Assembly: GCF_021018805.1 (NCBI RefSeq)
Contig: NC_086259.1
Coordinates: 9,184,501 to 9,248,500 of the forward strand
Direction of reading: 5' to 3'
Source: Prinia subflava
Lineage: Eukaryota; Chordata; Aves; Passeriformes; Cisticolidae
Length of the DNA stretch: 64,000 bases
Shown: positions 25,965-39,462 of the stretch, piece by piece
How the letters are laid out: every line of letters begins with the position of its first letter
Numbering within the stretch: position 1 is the first letter of the stretch
The notes under the pieces: model-generated
Database searches by the model: none
What the model saw: only the letters and a program-made list of their open reading frames with translations
Told to the model about the DNA's origin: nothing
Made by a program: the position numbers and the translations under genes

Positions 25965-28900
25965 AATCATAACTTTCCTTGATTTTTACATCCCAAAAAA
26001 GCATTCAGATCCATCTGGAGAAAAACCAGAGCTGGCTAGAGATGCTAACACAGGAAGATATCAAGGGGATTTTTTCATACATTTAGCATATGTAAAGAAA
26101 TACATTTTTGTAATTGTTGTATTTTCTCAGCTGTTGCCCACTTTTACTGGCAAATATTTGTCTGCTGTATTGTTGCTGGGGAATTGTTGTATCATTGCAA
26201 GGGAATTGGAAATAGTTTTTTTCCAGCTCTAATATCACTGCAGCTTTGGTTTTGGTTCTGCCTTTTTAAAGCAATGTTTGCTTACTCTTTATTTTTATTT
26301 AATTACTGTCATGTATAGTGCTGCATTGTACATATGAGAATATACCAAATAGAACTGTAACTCCTCAAACACAAGGGGAAAGTAAGAGGGAAAAAGAAAG
26401 CAGAACTATGAGGGAATAAAACATTCTTTGGCAAATAATGATGAATATTTTATTTAGCTTGGTTTGAAACATAGCACTGTAAGATTCTGTTAGAGAGCTA
26501 GAATACAGGCTTCTTTCAGTCTCTTGGCTCTAAAGTAAGATCCTGAAAAATCTATTTCCTTAATCCATGATTGAATACAAACTTATCAGTCAAGATTTTC
26601 ACAGTCTGTAGATTTCTACAATAGAAAGAGTTCAAATACTCAAGTGACAGGGTTCACTTTTTTTCTCTTGTTCTCACTGTCTCATTTCTGTGTAACTGTA
26701 TTACCATCACTGTTCTTCATATTTTCTTTATTTTTAAATATCCCAGGACAATATTATAAAGTCTTTGTGGAGAGAAAAGTAAAAAATTATGGTTTCAATT
26801 CTCCAGACACTTAAGCAAGTGCTTAATTTAAAGCATGTGGGTAATCCAAATTTGCTTCAGTCATTGGCTTCTGGACCAGAGCCAACACATTTGGAATGCA
26901 TCCTGCATATTTATTCTACTGTATACATGATTCAATCACATGTGTGCAAAGTTGTTTGTGATTAAATTTGTCAATTAAAGTAACTGAATTGAAATTTAAC
27001 CTGAGAAATATTTACATTGAATGACACTCCTACAGTAAGGATAACATCAGAAGACAGAGAAATCTTTCACTTTTCAAAAAACCCTAGCATTTGAGGACAA
27101 ATATCTGTGTAAGTTTGGTAGTTTGTTCTCCTTTCTTGAAAAATAATTTTAAAAATAGAAATTGGTTTGATTTTTTTTAAAAAAAGATGGCCAGTTCATT
27201 GTTCTTCATAGGGTCTGGATATTTCTCTTGATGCTTAAGTGTGCCAGAAGTATCTGGAAAAAGTGCAGCCAATTTTCTCATCTGACTTCTTCATAACTTT
27301 CTATTTGCTTCTCCAAATATTGTCAGGAAGATATTCTGATTCCATTTCAAAAGTTCATATGCAAACTGTTTCTTCTTTTAAGGTTTGATTTTGATTGTGT
27401 GATGTATTAAAATAAAATGCTGATGTTCCAGAGCCAATCCTTTGCTCCTGTCTGCCCTGGTGGATGATTTCTGAAAAATATGAGATGGTTGGGCACCTAA
27501 ATGCTGCTGCTGAGATAATTTACATTTATTCAGACTCTGTGTGTGTGTTTGTATATATATATATATTTGTTTCCCTATATAGATTATATGTATGTGACAG
27601 GGAAAAAGGAAGAGAATTCTTACTCCATGGGTAACAACTGGCTGGTAGTAAAGAGCAAATAAGATGTTCTAAAGAGAAAGAAGTTTGTTTCTGGATGACT
27701 TGTCTGGAGTCCTATATTATGTACTTTTATTCAAAAAGAGTCTGTAATATGCTGTTCTGCTGTGTCATTTTCTGTTTACAGAACAAATAAAACAACAAAT
27801 GGGAGAATATATTATTCTTTTGCAGACAAGTTGAGTGGGCCTGACTGAGCAACTCCATCTTTTGCCATCAACAGGAAAGAATTATGTATTTTTATTGATA
27901 TTCATATTATTCATTTCAGAAATACTGTTGAGAGTGAAGGGCTTCCAGGATGGCTGGAATGACCCTACAAAATGTTTGATGTGCTACTCTGGGAAGCAGA
28001 AATTTCCTTTGGTGTCTTCTGATGAAAACGTAGACTCTTTGTTCCCTGGTTCTCTGATTCCTGGACTACTCTCTTCAAAAGAAATTTCGTCTTTTTGTGT
28101 TATTTTTAAAACAGGAAGAAACGTTTTTTCTCTGTTTTCAACTTTGTCACTGAAGGCAAAACTTGAAAGAACATTTTAACATAAGCATAAAGACACGAGC
28201 ATCTGTTTTCCTGGCGCAGAGTGCAGTGTCTCAAAGGAAGCTCCATGGCAGTGTGACCTGTTTCCATCCACCCAGGCCACCGGCCTGTGCTGCAGCCAGC
28301 ACTGGCACGGGGGCTGAGGCTGCTCAGACACGCCACGGAGTGGGAACCTCCCTTGTGGAAACTTCCTCGTGGGAGTGGTGTACAAAGCCAACTATTTATA
28401 AAGTGCTTCTAAAGGAGATGCTTAAATAAAAATCTTTGGTACTTGTGCAAGGTCACAGATTGTCTTCTACTTCACAAGGGCCAGATGCAAATCAACCAAA
28501 GCTTGAGCACCAAAGAAAAATTTCCTACGGTGCTCTGATCTTCCTTTTGTTTGCATGGGATCTGGCATGCAGTTTGGAAACTAAGCTGGATTTTATGTCC
28601 TCACTATGGCTCCACTGGGGATTTCATTTCTGAAAATGACACCATGGGGCCTGCTTGAAGAGGTTAAAACAAAAAAAAAAAGGGTCAATATGCTGAACAC
28701 TGCTGAAGATAGGACAGAATGCTTTATCTGTGGCACTGCTGGAGGTCGTGGGTCTTTCTTGAGACTCCAATGTCTCCCAAACTTTCACCAAATTCCTAAA
28801 AAGATTTATTATTTCTCTAGAGTGACATCAAGTGACATGAATATAAGAATTGCTCTCAGGACCTCTCTTAGGGGTAGAGGCATACCTGTGAGGGTTCCAA

Positions 28901-31900
28901 AAGGAACAAAAAGATAAGAAACCAAAGCATTAGAATGTCCAGAATTATGCTTCTCTACAATGTCATTATTTGGGATGACTTTGATATGGTATCCTACATT
29001 TTGACCAGCTTGCTTTCCTCCTCCTGTTCCACCTTCAGAAGATCTCTAATGGACCTAGTAAAAATTACCCTGAGCTGTTAGTTCTTTTTCATCTTCAGAG
29101 ACATCTGGTTTCTTGAATCCATGTGTGTTGGTTTTTTTACCCAACAGTCAATAGAGACTATGAAATTACTAATGGTAGAATCAAGGCCCCTTTCTGCTAT
29201 TCTTTTTCTTTTTAATCATCCAGCTTTTCTTTTCCATATGAGCATTTATGCAAGCATTTTGGGAACCATGGATGTTCTCTCCTTTTTTTACCTGCTAATT
29301 ACTCAATAAGAAAGTCCACTCAGATTCTGCTCAGTAAGTCATAGCCTGAAATCCCAGCACTAATTACAACTTTTTATTTAATGATTTTGAGGACTCAGAC
29401 TTTTTGAGCTCAGGTTTGAGTGTTTCATTCTGAAGTCTGCAAGTCAAGACTCCTGTATTTAGATGTTTTACTACTGTTACTGCTGGTTTTCACAATGTGG
29501 TGACAGATAATCATTACATGCACAGATCACAGATCGTCTTGTAGATCTGTGCAGCCAGTGCAGAAGTATAGAGTGGAAGGGTATAAAACATGAAGTCTTT
29601 TGGTAACCCGGGAGTTACCTTTTGTTCTTGTTGTGAGACCCAAAGGTAATGATGACTTTCAATTAACATGACCCACTGGAATGTTAATGACTGGGAAACA
29701 GAGGGAGGTGGGGTGGTGGAATTACCAAGTGGGACACTATAAACCTTGGGTGAAGATTTGGGTTTGTGAAAATTCACCCAGCCAAGCTCTTTTTTTGCCT
29801 ATGTCACATTCCATTTATGTATTATGGCAACCTTTGTTTCCTCAGACTAACTTGCTATCTGGAAGTAAATACTGAATTACCCCAAATGTAAAGCTAAACT
29901 CATCCACTTGCAAACTGCACTGCTCCTGACATCAGAGGTGCCATAAAGTACAGCCACTTGAAAGGACAGCACATGGCCAGTTTATTGGCATGCATTCCTC
30001 ATCTTGCTGCTGAGGAATGGTGATTCTCCAGGCATACGGGTTTTTGGGTGAGTCTGAAAGGGCTTTTGAACTGATTTGAAACCTGCCTCTGGCTGAGAAA
30101 TCAGTGGTTCCCCCAAATAAGCAAAGGGACTGCACTGGTCCCCAACTACTGCTGTGTCACACCAGGAAATTTCCTTCTGAAGGGTGTCAGCAGTGGTGCA
30201 GGCAGAGGAAGCTGCTGAGTTCATGCTGACAAATGGAGTTTACAGAAACCTGGCTGCTGGCAGGCTGCAGCTGGAAGCACAAAGAGGATGGGGTAGGCAA
30301 AGCAGGTGGTTTATGAGCAGTGTTTCATACACAGAAATGTGAGATGCAACCTTTGTTCTTTCAGGAGACATTGTTTTACTAGAGATAAGACACTGCATTT
30401 CAAAGAACACAAGTGCTTACAAACCAAAGGTGAAACAGAAACCTAACTTAGCTACTTGAGTACTCAGAGCCTGAGTGTGGTGGGAATGTTTTATTAGCCT
30501 GGGCTTGGTACTACTCTGTTGGTTGTGTGACTGTAAAACTTTAATGAATTTTCATGCAAATTGTCTTAAAACATTGTCCGTAAAAGCTTCAAGAAATTAC
30601 CTTCATGCACGACTTCCCTTATATTTTGTAGGAGAAAGTATATTCTAGCATCTTTTTGTAATAGATTTTGAGAAGGTATTTCTCCTGTAGCAGTTTCCTT
30701 GGGGAAACTTGGACAAGAGTTCCTCCAGGCATTAGTGGATGTATTGATGAAGATACACTAAAATCCCATTATCTACTCACCCATCTGTCCACAGTAGGTA
30801 CCTGTCTCACCAGCTTTTATATTTAGGCATTATACCATAAGAGTGTGATTTCTTTCAGGCAAAGTATTTGGAGTTTTATAGGTTAGAACAAGCACAGTGC
30901 TCATCTCTGGAAGTGAAAATAGGCGGTGTCTTCTCTTGCTTTTTACAGAGAAGCAAAGAGGAAGTCTGAGCCAGCCCATGCATGTAACAAAAAAGTGCAG
31001 ACATATCCTGTGGAACTGAATAAATTGAGATGAAAGGCATTATATATGAATATGTAAGGGGAATCCAAATATTTAGAATTATTTGTGTACTTACAAAAGT
31101 ACAGTTTATTTACTTATTTTTAACTTAACCAAAAACTTAACCATATTAAAGCTCCACACCTTGTTGTGTGTTTTGAAGGCTGTGTATCTTCTAGTGGTAA
31201 CTGGTACTGTGGTGAGGGGATGAGGAGAGAAAGAATCAAGGAAACACTTGACAATTTAATCACTGAAGTATAGGTATGAAATAAATTTGTCACTGACCTT
31301 GCTGACTGATTACATTCTTGCATCTTTTCTATAAAAAATACTATTTACTGGAGAGGTTTTTCCTAGAGCAATGCCTCAGCCTGCAGAAAGACCCACAATA
31401 CAGCACAGAAGTAGAAATACTTCTGTTGTCACAAAAATTCCAAGGGTGCCCTGGACCCAGCACTTCAAAGCAATTTCAGTGTGTGAATTGAAGGTTTGAA
31501 TAAGGGGAAATTATGGGATGGAGTAGAAAACAATTATTTGAAGTTACCCAATATGTTAATTAATAGTATAGAAAATGCAGTGAGGTTTGCTTGGTATTTA
31601 AAAATAATTTTCATGTTAACAGGTTGAATTCAGTCTTGCAAAGAGGGAAATACTTAAATCCATCAAGCCACAGTGAGTTTTATCTTGCAGACTTGCTGCA
31701 GTTTCTCCACTAAAATCAGAGTAGAGGATGGGTGAGGCCATTTTGGAGTTAGATGCTAACAGCTGGCCAGATCTGTGATCTTTTACCTCTTGATCTTTTC
31801 TTAATCCTCCAAGCATATGCTTAGAAGCAACAGCTTTCTATGCCAAAGTGTAAGTGCTGATGTTTTCCAAGCCCTGTTTTCCAGCTCGAATGGTTCTGGT

Positions 31901-34687
31901 ACAGTTAAGCTATATGTTTGACAGCATATGACTTTATCATCTGGGAAGCAGCACTACATTTGGAATCCAGGGGGAGCAAAGTAGAATTCAATATTTTCTA
32001 AGGGAAATCTAAGAGTCTGGTTTTTAGGGCAAATATACCAAGTTACTACTAATTAAAAGAAGAGTATTTTGTAATAAATTCTTCAGTGGTCTGGAAAATA
32101 TTTTTTATAATATGATGTTTTATTCTAACACGTTTAAAAGCAACAATTATTTCACAAGTTCACCTCATCAGAGATGCAGCTTATGCTTAGAAATCTCTTT
32201 AACTGTTACGGGTAATTTCTGTTTTCTGGAGCATTTTATTTGTGCTGTTTACTTTTTAGGTTCTGTCATCGATTAAACAAATCCTAGGGGATTTTCTGAA
32301 AACTTGCTAGAGTACAACTTCTCCATGCACCCTTGTTCTGTTTGTCTCAAACTGCACCAAAGTTGGAACTAAAGTATGTGTGTGGGAAGGACATATGGCT
32401 AGGTAGAAGACAGCATATGTCTTTAGTATGCACTTACCATGCAGTTAGTTTAGACAGCATCTGTTGTTTGTTTAAACAACTCTTTTTTTTTTCCTTTTGT
32501 AGGGGGAGGGTACAGTCTGTTTAAAGGGGACCAGCAAGAGGAGGGAGGGAAAGGGTTTATGTCTGTTTTCTTCATTTTTTCCCCCTCTGTTTAAGGAAGA
32601 ATTGCTCTGGCTTGTCTTTTGCCTTAGAAATATCAGGACTTTGAAGCACTATCTTTCATGGTTTTGTTGCAGGCATTTTTGGATCGCTGAGGCTCTGAGA
32701 GTTTTTGTCAGCTTTAAATGAAAGGGAGGGTGGGTGTGGATTGCCAACAAAGAACGTTTCTCCAAGCCCTCCCAGTGAAATGCATTTATATTTCTGTTAC
32801 CATTGGGGCACTCCTGTACAGGTAGGACCCTGGGAGGCTGTTTGGTGCACAGAGCTTATTTAACAACTGCATTTGGCATACATTGTGGTGATCAGCCATT
32901 GCAGTCCAGGCTGCTGGTGTTTACTTGGAGGGAGCAGATGTCTCTCCTCTTGCCCCTGGGAGCTCCTGTTCTGCAGGCAGCTGCTCCTGTACCCAGGCAC
33001 TGAAAAAGCAGGAGAGGTGTGAGGAGAGAGGTCCATTCTGTCTGTTTTATCCCAAGTGCAGGACTGGCACAGCTGCCCTGAGCTCCCTGGAGCTGCACCC
33101 TGCACTGGGTGGGCACATACCTGAATCCACAGCCTTAGCTGTCTCAAACTTGCCACCAAGGCTTCCCACCCCAAACCCTGGCACGCTCAGAAGTTTTGAG
33201 CAGTTTCATGACCTCCCTCCTCTGCATCGTGTTTTAACAGTCATGAGCCTGTAACCAAAATCAGCTATTAAAGAATTTACACAATACCTCACACATGAAG
33301 TAGGCCAGAACTTGGCAACTGCAGTGGTGTTTTGCTAAGCAAGTACAAATATAGAGGCAGACTCAATTTTGGCAGGAAAGAATTCCCAACTCAGCTAATA
33401 GGCTTTCTACATGTAAGATCTTTCAGATGTCTCTAATCAACTGGTTTGCCACTTGTCTTTTAATTTCCAAGGCAAAGGGTAGCAGGCAGACCTGGATTTC
33501 TGTGGTGCTTATTGTTTAAAGAATTCCCATACTGGAAAGAAAAAGAAGAGACGAGAGGGGAGTGTCTTTTGTCATAAGAATTGTAATTACTTAGCTGAAT
33601 ACTTTCAGTATTTTAATTTGAATTTTTTAGGGCCTGTTGGTATCATTCAAAACACTGTATTTGGTTAAGAACTTCAGTTCTAACTTGGCCCTAAAGCCTC
33701 AGAGCTGGATAAAAACCCCAAAAGTGTGAGTGCAACTGACTCCATGAAGTCTGGCCCATGAGAACACCTCCAGGTTCCATAGCCTTGAGTGGGAGCACAC
33801 CAATCAATTAGCTAAAGGAAGACCGACTTTCAAAATGTTTCACTGTTGTCCCCATTTGTTGTTTATGCATTATTATTTTTATGCTAAAGTCCCACCAACA
33901 AGCAGAGTGAATATGTTTCATAATTAAATATGAGAACAGTAAACCATGTCTTAATTTTAATAGGAATAAGTACCCCTGAAATTTAGCAGCTAATGAGAAG
34001 GAGGAATGGTTAGTAACTTCTTGAAGACAGGTTACTCTAAGAAGCAGAAAACATTTAAAAAATTGATTAGAAATAGATGTTTGTGGCTCTTCCAAAACTC
34101 TCTCTAGCAGTTGTGTGAGAACTACCACAGCTGCATCAAAGATGTCCTTTCTTTACAAGTTGCCTTTGCTGCAGAAGTCACAGGAGGGAGCTCTAAGGTG
34201 AGTGCAAAATCACCTGGAAAATGTACATGAAGAGTAATCACTGATAGTTCCCCTCAAAATGTCTATTGGGATTCTGCAAATATCTATTAGACATCCACTA
34301 TGGTTCAATGGTGCTATCAATGAGTATAGATGAAAAATAAGTATGTATTTTGTCTGTATAGTGCTGAGAGGCTTCAAGGAGGTGGGAATAGAGTGTTAGA
34401 ATCCAAAATGAGTTTGGAGGCTGAAAAAATGTCCATATTTTCCTCTCTCAGAAAAAGTGTCCTTCTATCAGACTCACCCAAAATACTGTGCAGGTAATGG
34501 ATGGAAACAATCAACTGGATAATGCTTATTGCAGCTGTATGTGAGGGCTGCAGTAGCTCACAAACTGCAAAAGAGTCAGGAATATGTTTATCTCACACAA
34601 GATTATATTGCATGAGGAATTGCTTGCTCTTTCTGCCCTTGTCATCATGCATTTGGCCTTGGCTGCAGAGCTGTACAGGTGTGAACA
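25965..34687. other. Unique non-coding DNA, no gene seen
   Basis: AT-rich unique sequence with one mixed dinucleotide repeat at 27538 and an A11 run at 28671-28681. The longest frames (114 and 103 codons at 27835 and 28606, plus strand) have no domain features. A short inverted repeat with CCCGGG at its centre lies at 29602-29619 (GGTAAC...GTTACC). I recognise no transposon. Confidence 0.5.
27538..27567. repeat. Compound (TG)n-(TA)n microsatellite
   Basis: About five TG units are followed by a short TTT interruption and about eight TA units. It is one of the very few dinucleotide repeats in the window. Confidence 0.85.
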
Positions 34688-35131
34688 AACTGGAAGGAAT
34701 CCAGAGGAAAGGAAGGTGACTAAGGAGAGGTGTTGCAAGCATGACTTTGGAGGAATGATTGAATGAAATAGGATTCTCTGTTTAAAGAAGACTGATAGAA
34801 GACAAGTATGCAAGCGTGCAAAAGCTGTGAAAAGAAGAATAGAATAATCTATTCTCCACATCTGTGAGGCACAGGAAAGGAAATATTGAGCTTATCTTGT
34901 GTCAAACGACTTCTGGCTTAATGTTTTTTTTAAAAAAAGTCTGAAATAGTTAAGATTAAAAAAATGCTAATGCACAGGGAGGTGCTGAAGCTTCGTTTTG
35001 GACATCTTTAGATAAACATCTGCCAGAAATAACAAGAGTATAATTGAGGGTGCTCAGGGAGTAAGGTTTAGTGCTCTGCACTAAATACCTTTTTGAAGTT
35101 TTTTCTGGCCTTGCTTTCCATGATTCTGTGA
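34688..35131 (+). mobile_element. Old CR1 LINE, 5'-truncated, with intact 3' tail
   Basis: The plus strand can be followed along the CR1 consensus for about 440 bp. Near the start, AACTGGAAGGAATCCAGAGG corresponds to the 'gagcgggtccagagg' region of the reverse-transcriptase frame. Then come the GAAGACTGATAGAAGACAAG region, CTATTCTCCACATCTGTGAGG, the GATAAACATCTGCCAG block of the 3' end, and finally CCATGATTCTGTGAG at 35118, the CR1 terminal signature. The copy is heavily mutated, full of indels and cannot encode protein. CR1 copies normally lack their 5' part because reverse transcription starts at the 3' end, so this truncation is typical. Confidence 0.8.
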
Positions 35132-37530
35132 GTGCTTCAGACTCAGTACAAAGCTTGCTTATTCCTGTTCCTCTGCTGGGTTTCCTTCTGCATGTCAGTG
35201 AAAGGCCAGGGGACCAGGTGGGGCCCTGGACACCTCAGTTCTGCTGTACCAGTAACAGGCACAGGGAATTCGTTTTGATAAGTCCATTGTACCTTTTAGA
35301 CCTGCATAACCTGAATTCAGGTTTTGGCAATTTTTCTCCCAAGGAAGACATCTAAATTCCATTACTAGACCCACTGTGTAGTAACCACCCTGCCAAACCT
35401 GCCTGAGAGCTGATTTGTGTATTTAACTGTAAGAGAGGGGTAACCTTTGAAGATGTGTGTGTTTGAACACTGGTTTGGCTGCATTGAAGGAAAAATGAAG
35501 ACATGGAAATATGTTTAAGCAATGCTAAATGGTTACTAGAGCTTTGGTCAAGGTGTTGTATGGAACAAAAGCAAAATTTATTTTTGGACAACATTTAACT
35601 ATTGTATCTGAATATTCTTAATTACTGATCCATATAATAGGCCTTATATTTTTTTTTCCTTGGCAGGAAAAATGCAGAAACAATTTTAAGTAATTTTATT
35701 TATATGCACTCCAAACATATTTGTATACACAGGGAGCTCCAATTGCAGTGTAATTAGAGTAACATGAGAGCCTTAAGATCAGGAGTTCAAATTTATATTT
35801 GTAAATATTTCACTAACTTCTAAAACACTCTTCAAAGATGTTTATTATCTCCATCTTCTGATTGATGAGGTTGTCATAGTTCCAAATACAGAGAGAGTTT
35901 CCTTCATATACAAGACCTTTATTACTTAAATGTTTGGATGATCATAACTATTAAGCTAATTGAAGCAAGAAACTAAAATATGTGGATTGGAGAAGAAAAA
36001 AAGGTGAGGAGCCTGCACATATCTTTCCATTGCATCTAGAAATAATCTAAATTATTATTATTTTTTACTGAACACTAGTTGCTCATATAAAAAACAAAAT
36101 GAGACACATGAGTAGTATGGCTGTGTATTTATTTTACAGGAAAGATTTGGGAACTTGGGAGATGGTGCAGACTTTCAGATCCTTTAAAAAACCCTTTGTT
36201 TGTTTTATAAAGTGTATTACAACATCAATCCATCCATTCCAAAGAAAACTGTGTTCTATGTGATCAAGTTTCTTATTGGCATGTAATGCTGGAAGTGATG
36301 TGTGTGCAGCAGATTCATCTATTGATTCACATATTGCCAATAGTTATGGCACAGTTTAGTCTGGATATTTTCTGTTCTGTTCCTTTCAGGAAAAAGTCTT
36401 TTGGATTAGTTTCTATTTTGGGAAATAACCCCTTTAGAGAATGCTGGCAAGTGTCTATTCATCCAAGACAAATGTGGAAACACAAGAGATTTTTGGCAAA
36501 AAACAGATGAGAAGTAACATTTCTTGAATTATATGATCTCAAAATCTGTTTTTACAGTCTTTACCTAAGTAAGGCACCATCAGCCTTAGCAGGGATTTCC
36601 GTAGTGATGCCTAAGAAGAAGGATTCCTATTTATCCTTTCCATTTTTCAGTAGATTGTGGAGAATGCTTTTTGATTAACTGAGTACTGAGAATGACTCAG
36701 CTTTATACAAAATCAACCCTTTAAGATTACCCACTCTGGGATGATGGGTTAGGATTAGGGGTTGGGGACTGAAGGACTCCAGAATTCCACTAAATTCTGC
36801 TCAGCCAAAGAGCCCCAGCACGAGTGTGGGTGTGAGCTCAGCTGGGAGTGGGGGTCGGGCTGGGGCTGCCTGGGATTCCTGTGCAGGATTTCCTGGAGAC
36901 CTGGAATGAGGGCAGGATTAAAGGTGGAGCTGTAGCTCAATGCATATTTGGGCTCAGAGGGACTGAACTCACAACTTAAAGGGGAAATTCCCGTTTATAA
37001 TGAATAAATACCTTATTCCAGTGTGTTTTTAAGGCACTCTATTTGCAAATACTGCAGAAGGTCAATGTTATTGAGGTGTCTTGTAGCAGGAAATTCATAA
37101 CATTGTTCTTCAGCAAATGATGGGCTACACCTGTACAGTGCTTGGCAATTGCTGTCATCTGAAAGGAGCCTCAGTTTATCAAACTTAGTTTTAACAATAA
37201 ACCTTTATTTGGCTAGTTAGCAATTCATTTCTTCTGATGTTTTAAGTAAAGAATTTTATTTTCGTGAGCTGCTGGATAACATTAACTGAAATTATTTTAT
37301 CATTGGGAGATAGTCAGTCCATCTGCTAAATTATTCTCCAATATAGACATATTGTCAATTGGTTAACCCTTTCAGTAGGGATAGAAAGAAGAAAAAACAG
37401 TGTCTTTTGCTCCATGGAGAGTTTCTAAAGCTGAAAAGTGGAGAAGGCAGAAGGTATGTGTTGCATAACACCTCTGGTGTCACACACATGAGGGTGAATT
37501 CTGCACACAGCTGAGGAGCTGAAAGATACA
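35132..37530. other. Unique non-coding DNA, no gene seen
   Basis: The interval is AT-rich unique sequence. A GC-richer patch at about 36.75-36.94 kb includes a short telomere-like string that is too short to call. No domain-bearing frame or repeat family is visible. Confidence 0.55.
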
Positions 37531-37572
37531 TCTTTGGAATAAATATGTTAGTCTTTGGAATAAATATATCAC
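37531..37572. repeat. Imperfect 21-bp tandem duplication
   Basis: Two adjacent 21-bp units (37531-37551 and 37552-37572) share their first 16 bases, TCTTTGGAATAAATAT, and differ in the last few. This is a simple local duplication. Confidence 0.85.
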
Positions 37573-37945
37573 CTCTGTTGAGATGACTAAAATGGGGTGG
37601 GACAGAGATTATTTTACTAACAGCTGGGATTAGGTTTGTTGTTTCTAGAAAAGATGAATTTCTTCTGAGGCTGCCTCCCTGCCATGGGAGAAACGAAGCT
37701 GAATGTGGGTGTGAGAGCAGTGGCTGCAGGGGCTGGGGGCTCTCCCCTCACCTGTGGAGCTGGGCACCAGTCCAGCCCTGGGGAGGTGGGGGATCACCAC
37801 TTCCATTTCTCCCTCCACGTGCTTGGACTGCTTGGGATCACCGAGGGGAGAGAAAGGCTTTGCTGGAGTGAGGTCCCGAGAGAGACAGGATGAAGCTGAA
37901 TCCTTAGAACTCGGTCTTTACTTGCTTTTTGGAGACTTTTGTTTT

Positions 37946-37950
<5 letters not shown>

Positions 37951-37976
<26 letters not shown>
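37951..37976. repeat. (T)26 homopolymer
   Basis: Twenty-six T residues are followed directly by GTAG and GCATATTTC. On the minus strand no AATAAA lies near the tract, so it lacks the poly-A-signal context seen at 5151. On the plus strand it forms an extreme polypyrimidine tract before TAG, a fortuitous splice-acceptor look-alike. Confidence 0.9.
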
Positions 37977-39147
37977 GTAGGCATATTTCTAAAATTCCTA
38001 AAGAAGGAGAGGGTTTTTTTTTCTTCAAGTTTTGAAGATTGTTTTTGCCCTTCCTATCTGTGGAAGTAATTCTAGAAATTATTCAGATAGTCATTGGGTC
38101 CATGATTATTTTTCTTCTTTTGAGCCATAAATATCTCTTTATTCTGAGACAGTAGTCCTTAACCATAGATGCTTTTCTAGCAGCACTGCATAAAGTTGAA
38201 TAAATGTTAGCACACCATGTTTCAAGGTTATGGTCAGGGCCATGGCTTCAAAAGGACCTGGGGATACCTTGCTGTAGCTTCTGTGATGTGGGTTTAGCAG
38301 CAAGAAACAAGTGACTGAATGTGAAACAGCACAGGCCACAGTTCTTGCAGTGTATAATCTAATGTGAAAATCCAAGGCACTGGGACTCACCCAGCACACA
38401 GAAAGGTTTAATGGGACTTCAGGGAACAGTGGACTTGAAACAGTGCTGGTTTTACTGAAACCTGAGTCTGTGCTGGGGGTGGGGTAGTAGCTGCTATATT
38501 ACCACCACTAAATTGCTGTTTACTGCTTTATGGAATTCTCTGCAGTTCCTGCTTCTCCCCATGTTTTATTAATCAAAGTGAGGAACTGGGCTCAAAGTCT
38601 CAGAGTGTTCCTTCTGTGCCACTTGTTTGGGTACGGAGGAGAGATTCTCTGTGTTTTCCAAAGGGCTGACAGAGCTCCTGTCCCTTTCTTGTTCCCTTCC
38701 CCAGCCTCCATTCATTTTATTGTGGGAAAAACCACCTGTGGGTGGATAGACTAGAAAGGGATTTAGTGTTTCAAATGTTTTTGACTCAGATGTAAGCACT
38801 TCTATTGCTCTTCCTGTCTGTCTGTCTTGTTTAATAAATTTGTCCTTCCTTGCAAAGGAGACTTTGATAAGAGGACATTATGTCCTCTGCTGATCACTTG
38901 CTGTCAATGACTGTAAAGGAGCTTTCTTCAGTTCATTTGATATCAAATGGTGACTTCTAAGAAATTGTTATCTTGTTTCTTACCAGAAATGCTTCTTGAA
39001 TCAGTCTACCTTTTTCTGTCTTAAATGCAAATCTCCTACTGTGTTCTTAGCACTTTGCATTTATATGACACTTTTCATCCGAGGCTTTCAAATTGCAGTG
39101 TGTTATAATTTTCTCGGAAGTATGAAAATTTTACCTGAGATACGTGT
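37977..39147. other. Unique non-coding DNA, no gene seen
   Basis: Ordinary unique sequence lies between the T26 tract and the CR1 copy at 39148. A few CTGT units occur near 38814-38827. No frame shows domain features. Confidence 0.55.
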
Positions 39148-39462
39148 CCTGAAAGGAGGTTGTAGTGAGCTGGATGTCAGCTTATGCTCCCAATAACCAG
39201 CAACAGGACAAGAAAATTGTCTCAAATTGCACCAGGGGAAGTTTAGATGGGATATTGGGAAAAATTTCTTTGCAAAAAGGGTTGTCAAGCAGTGAACAGG
39301 CTGTCCAGGGAAGTGGTGGAGTCACCATCCCTGGAAGAATTTAAAAGACATGCAGATGTGACACTCAGGGCTGTGGTTTAGAGGTGGACTCGGCGGTGCT
39401 GGATTTGCAGTTGGACTCGATGGTCTTAGAGGCTTCTTCCAGCCTAAGTGATCCTGTGTTTT
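39148..39462 (+). mobile_element. CR1 LINE 3' end, 5'-truncated
   Basis: This is a clear CR1 copy in sense orientation. It starts within the C-terminal part of the reverse-transcriptase frame (CCTGAAAGGAGGTTGTAG), then runs through TTGCACCAGGGGAAGTTTAG, GATATTGGGAAAAATTTC, AACAGGCTGTCCAGGGAAG, the TGGTGGAGTCACCATCCCTG block, TTGGACTCGATGGTCTTAGA and TTCTTCCAGCCTAAGTGATC. It ends at a degenerate tail GATCCTGTG. It is the best-preserved CR1 in the window and therefore probably the youngest. It has no intact open frame. Truncation just inside the frame is the usual CR1 insertion pattern. Confidence 0.92.

Noticed and set aside
34175..34197. Possible 23-nt exon between TTTGCTGCAG and AAG|GTGAGT
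   Set aside because: Splice-like strings of this strength are common by chance, the length would shift any frame, and no flanking exon is seen.
35780..35800. GAGTTCAAATT resembling a tRNA B box
   Set aside because: No A box, acceptor stem or cloverleaf can be formed around it.
36749..36766. Telomere-like string with two TTAGGR units
   Set aside because: Fewer than three imperfect units is too short for an interstitial telomeric repeat.
37951..37990. T26 followed by GTAG as a splice acceptor
   Set aside because: The downstream sequence has no coding frame of note. The tract is better explained as a homopolymer expansion.
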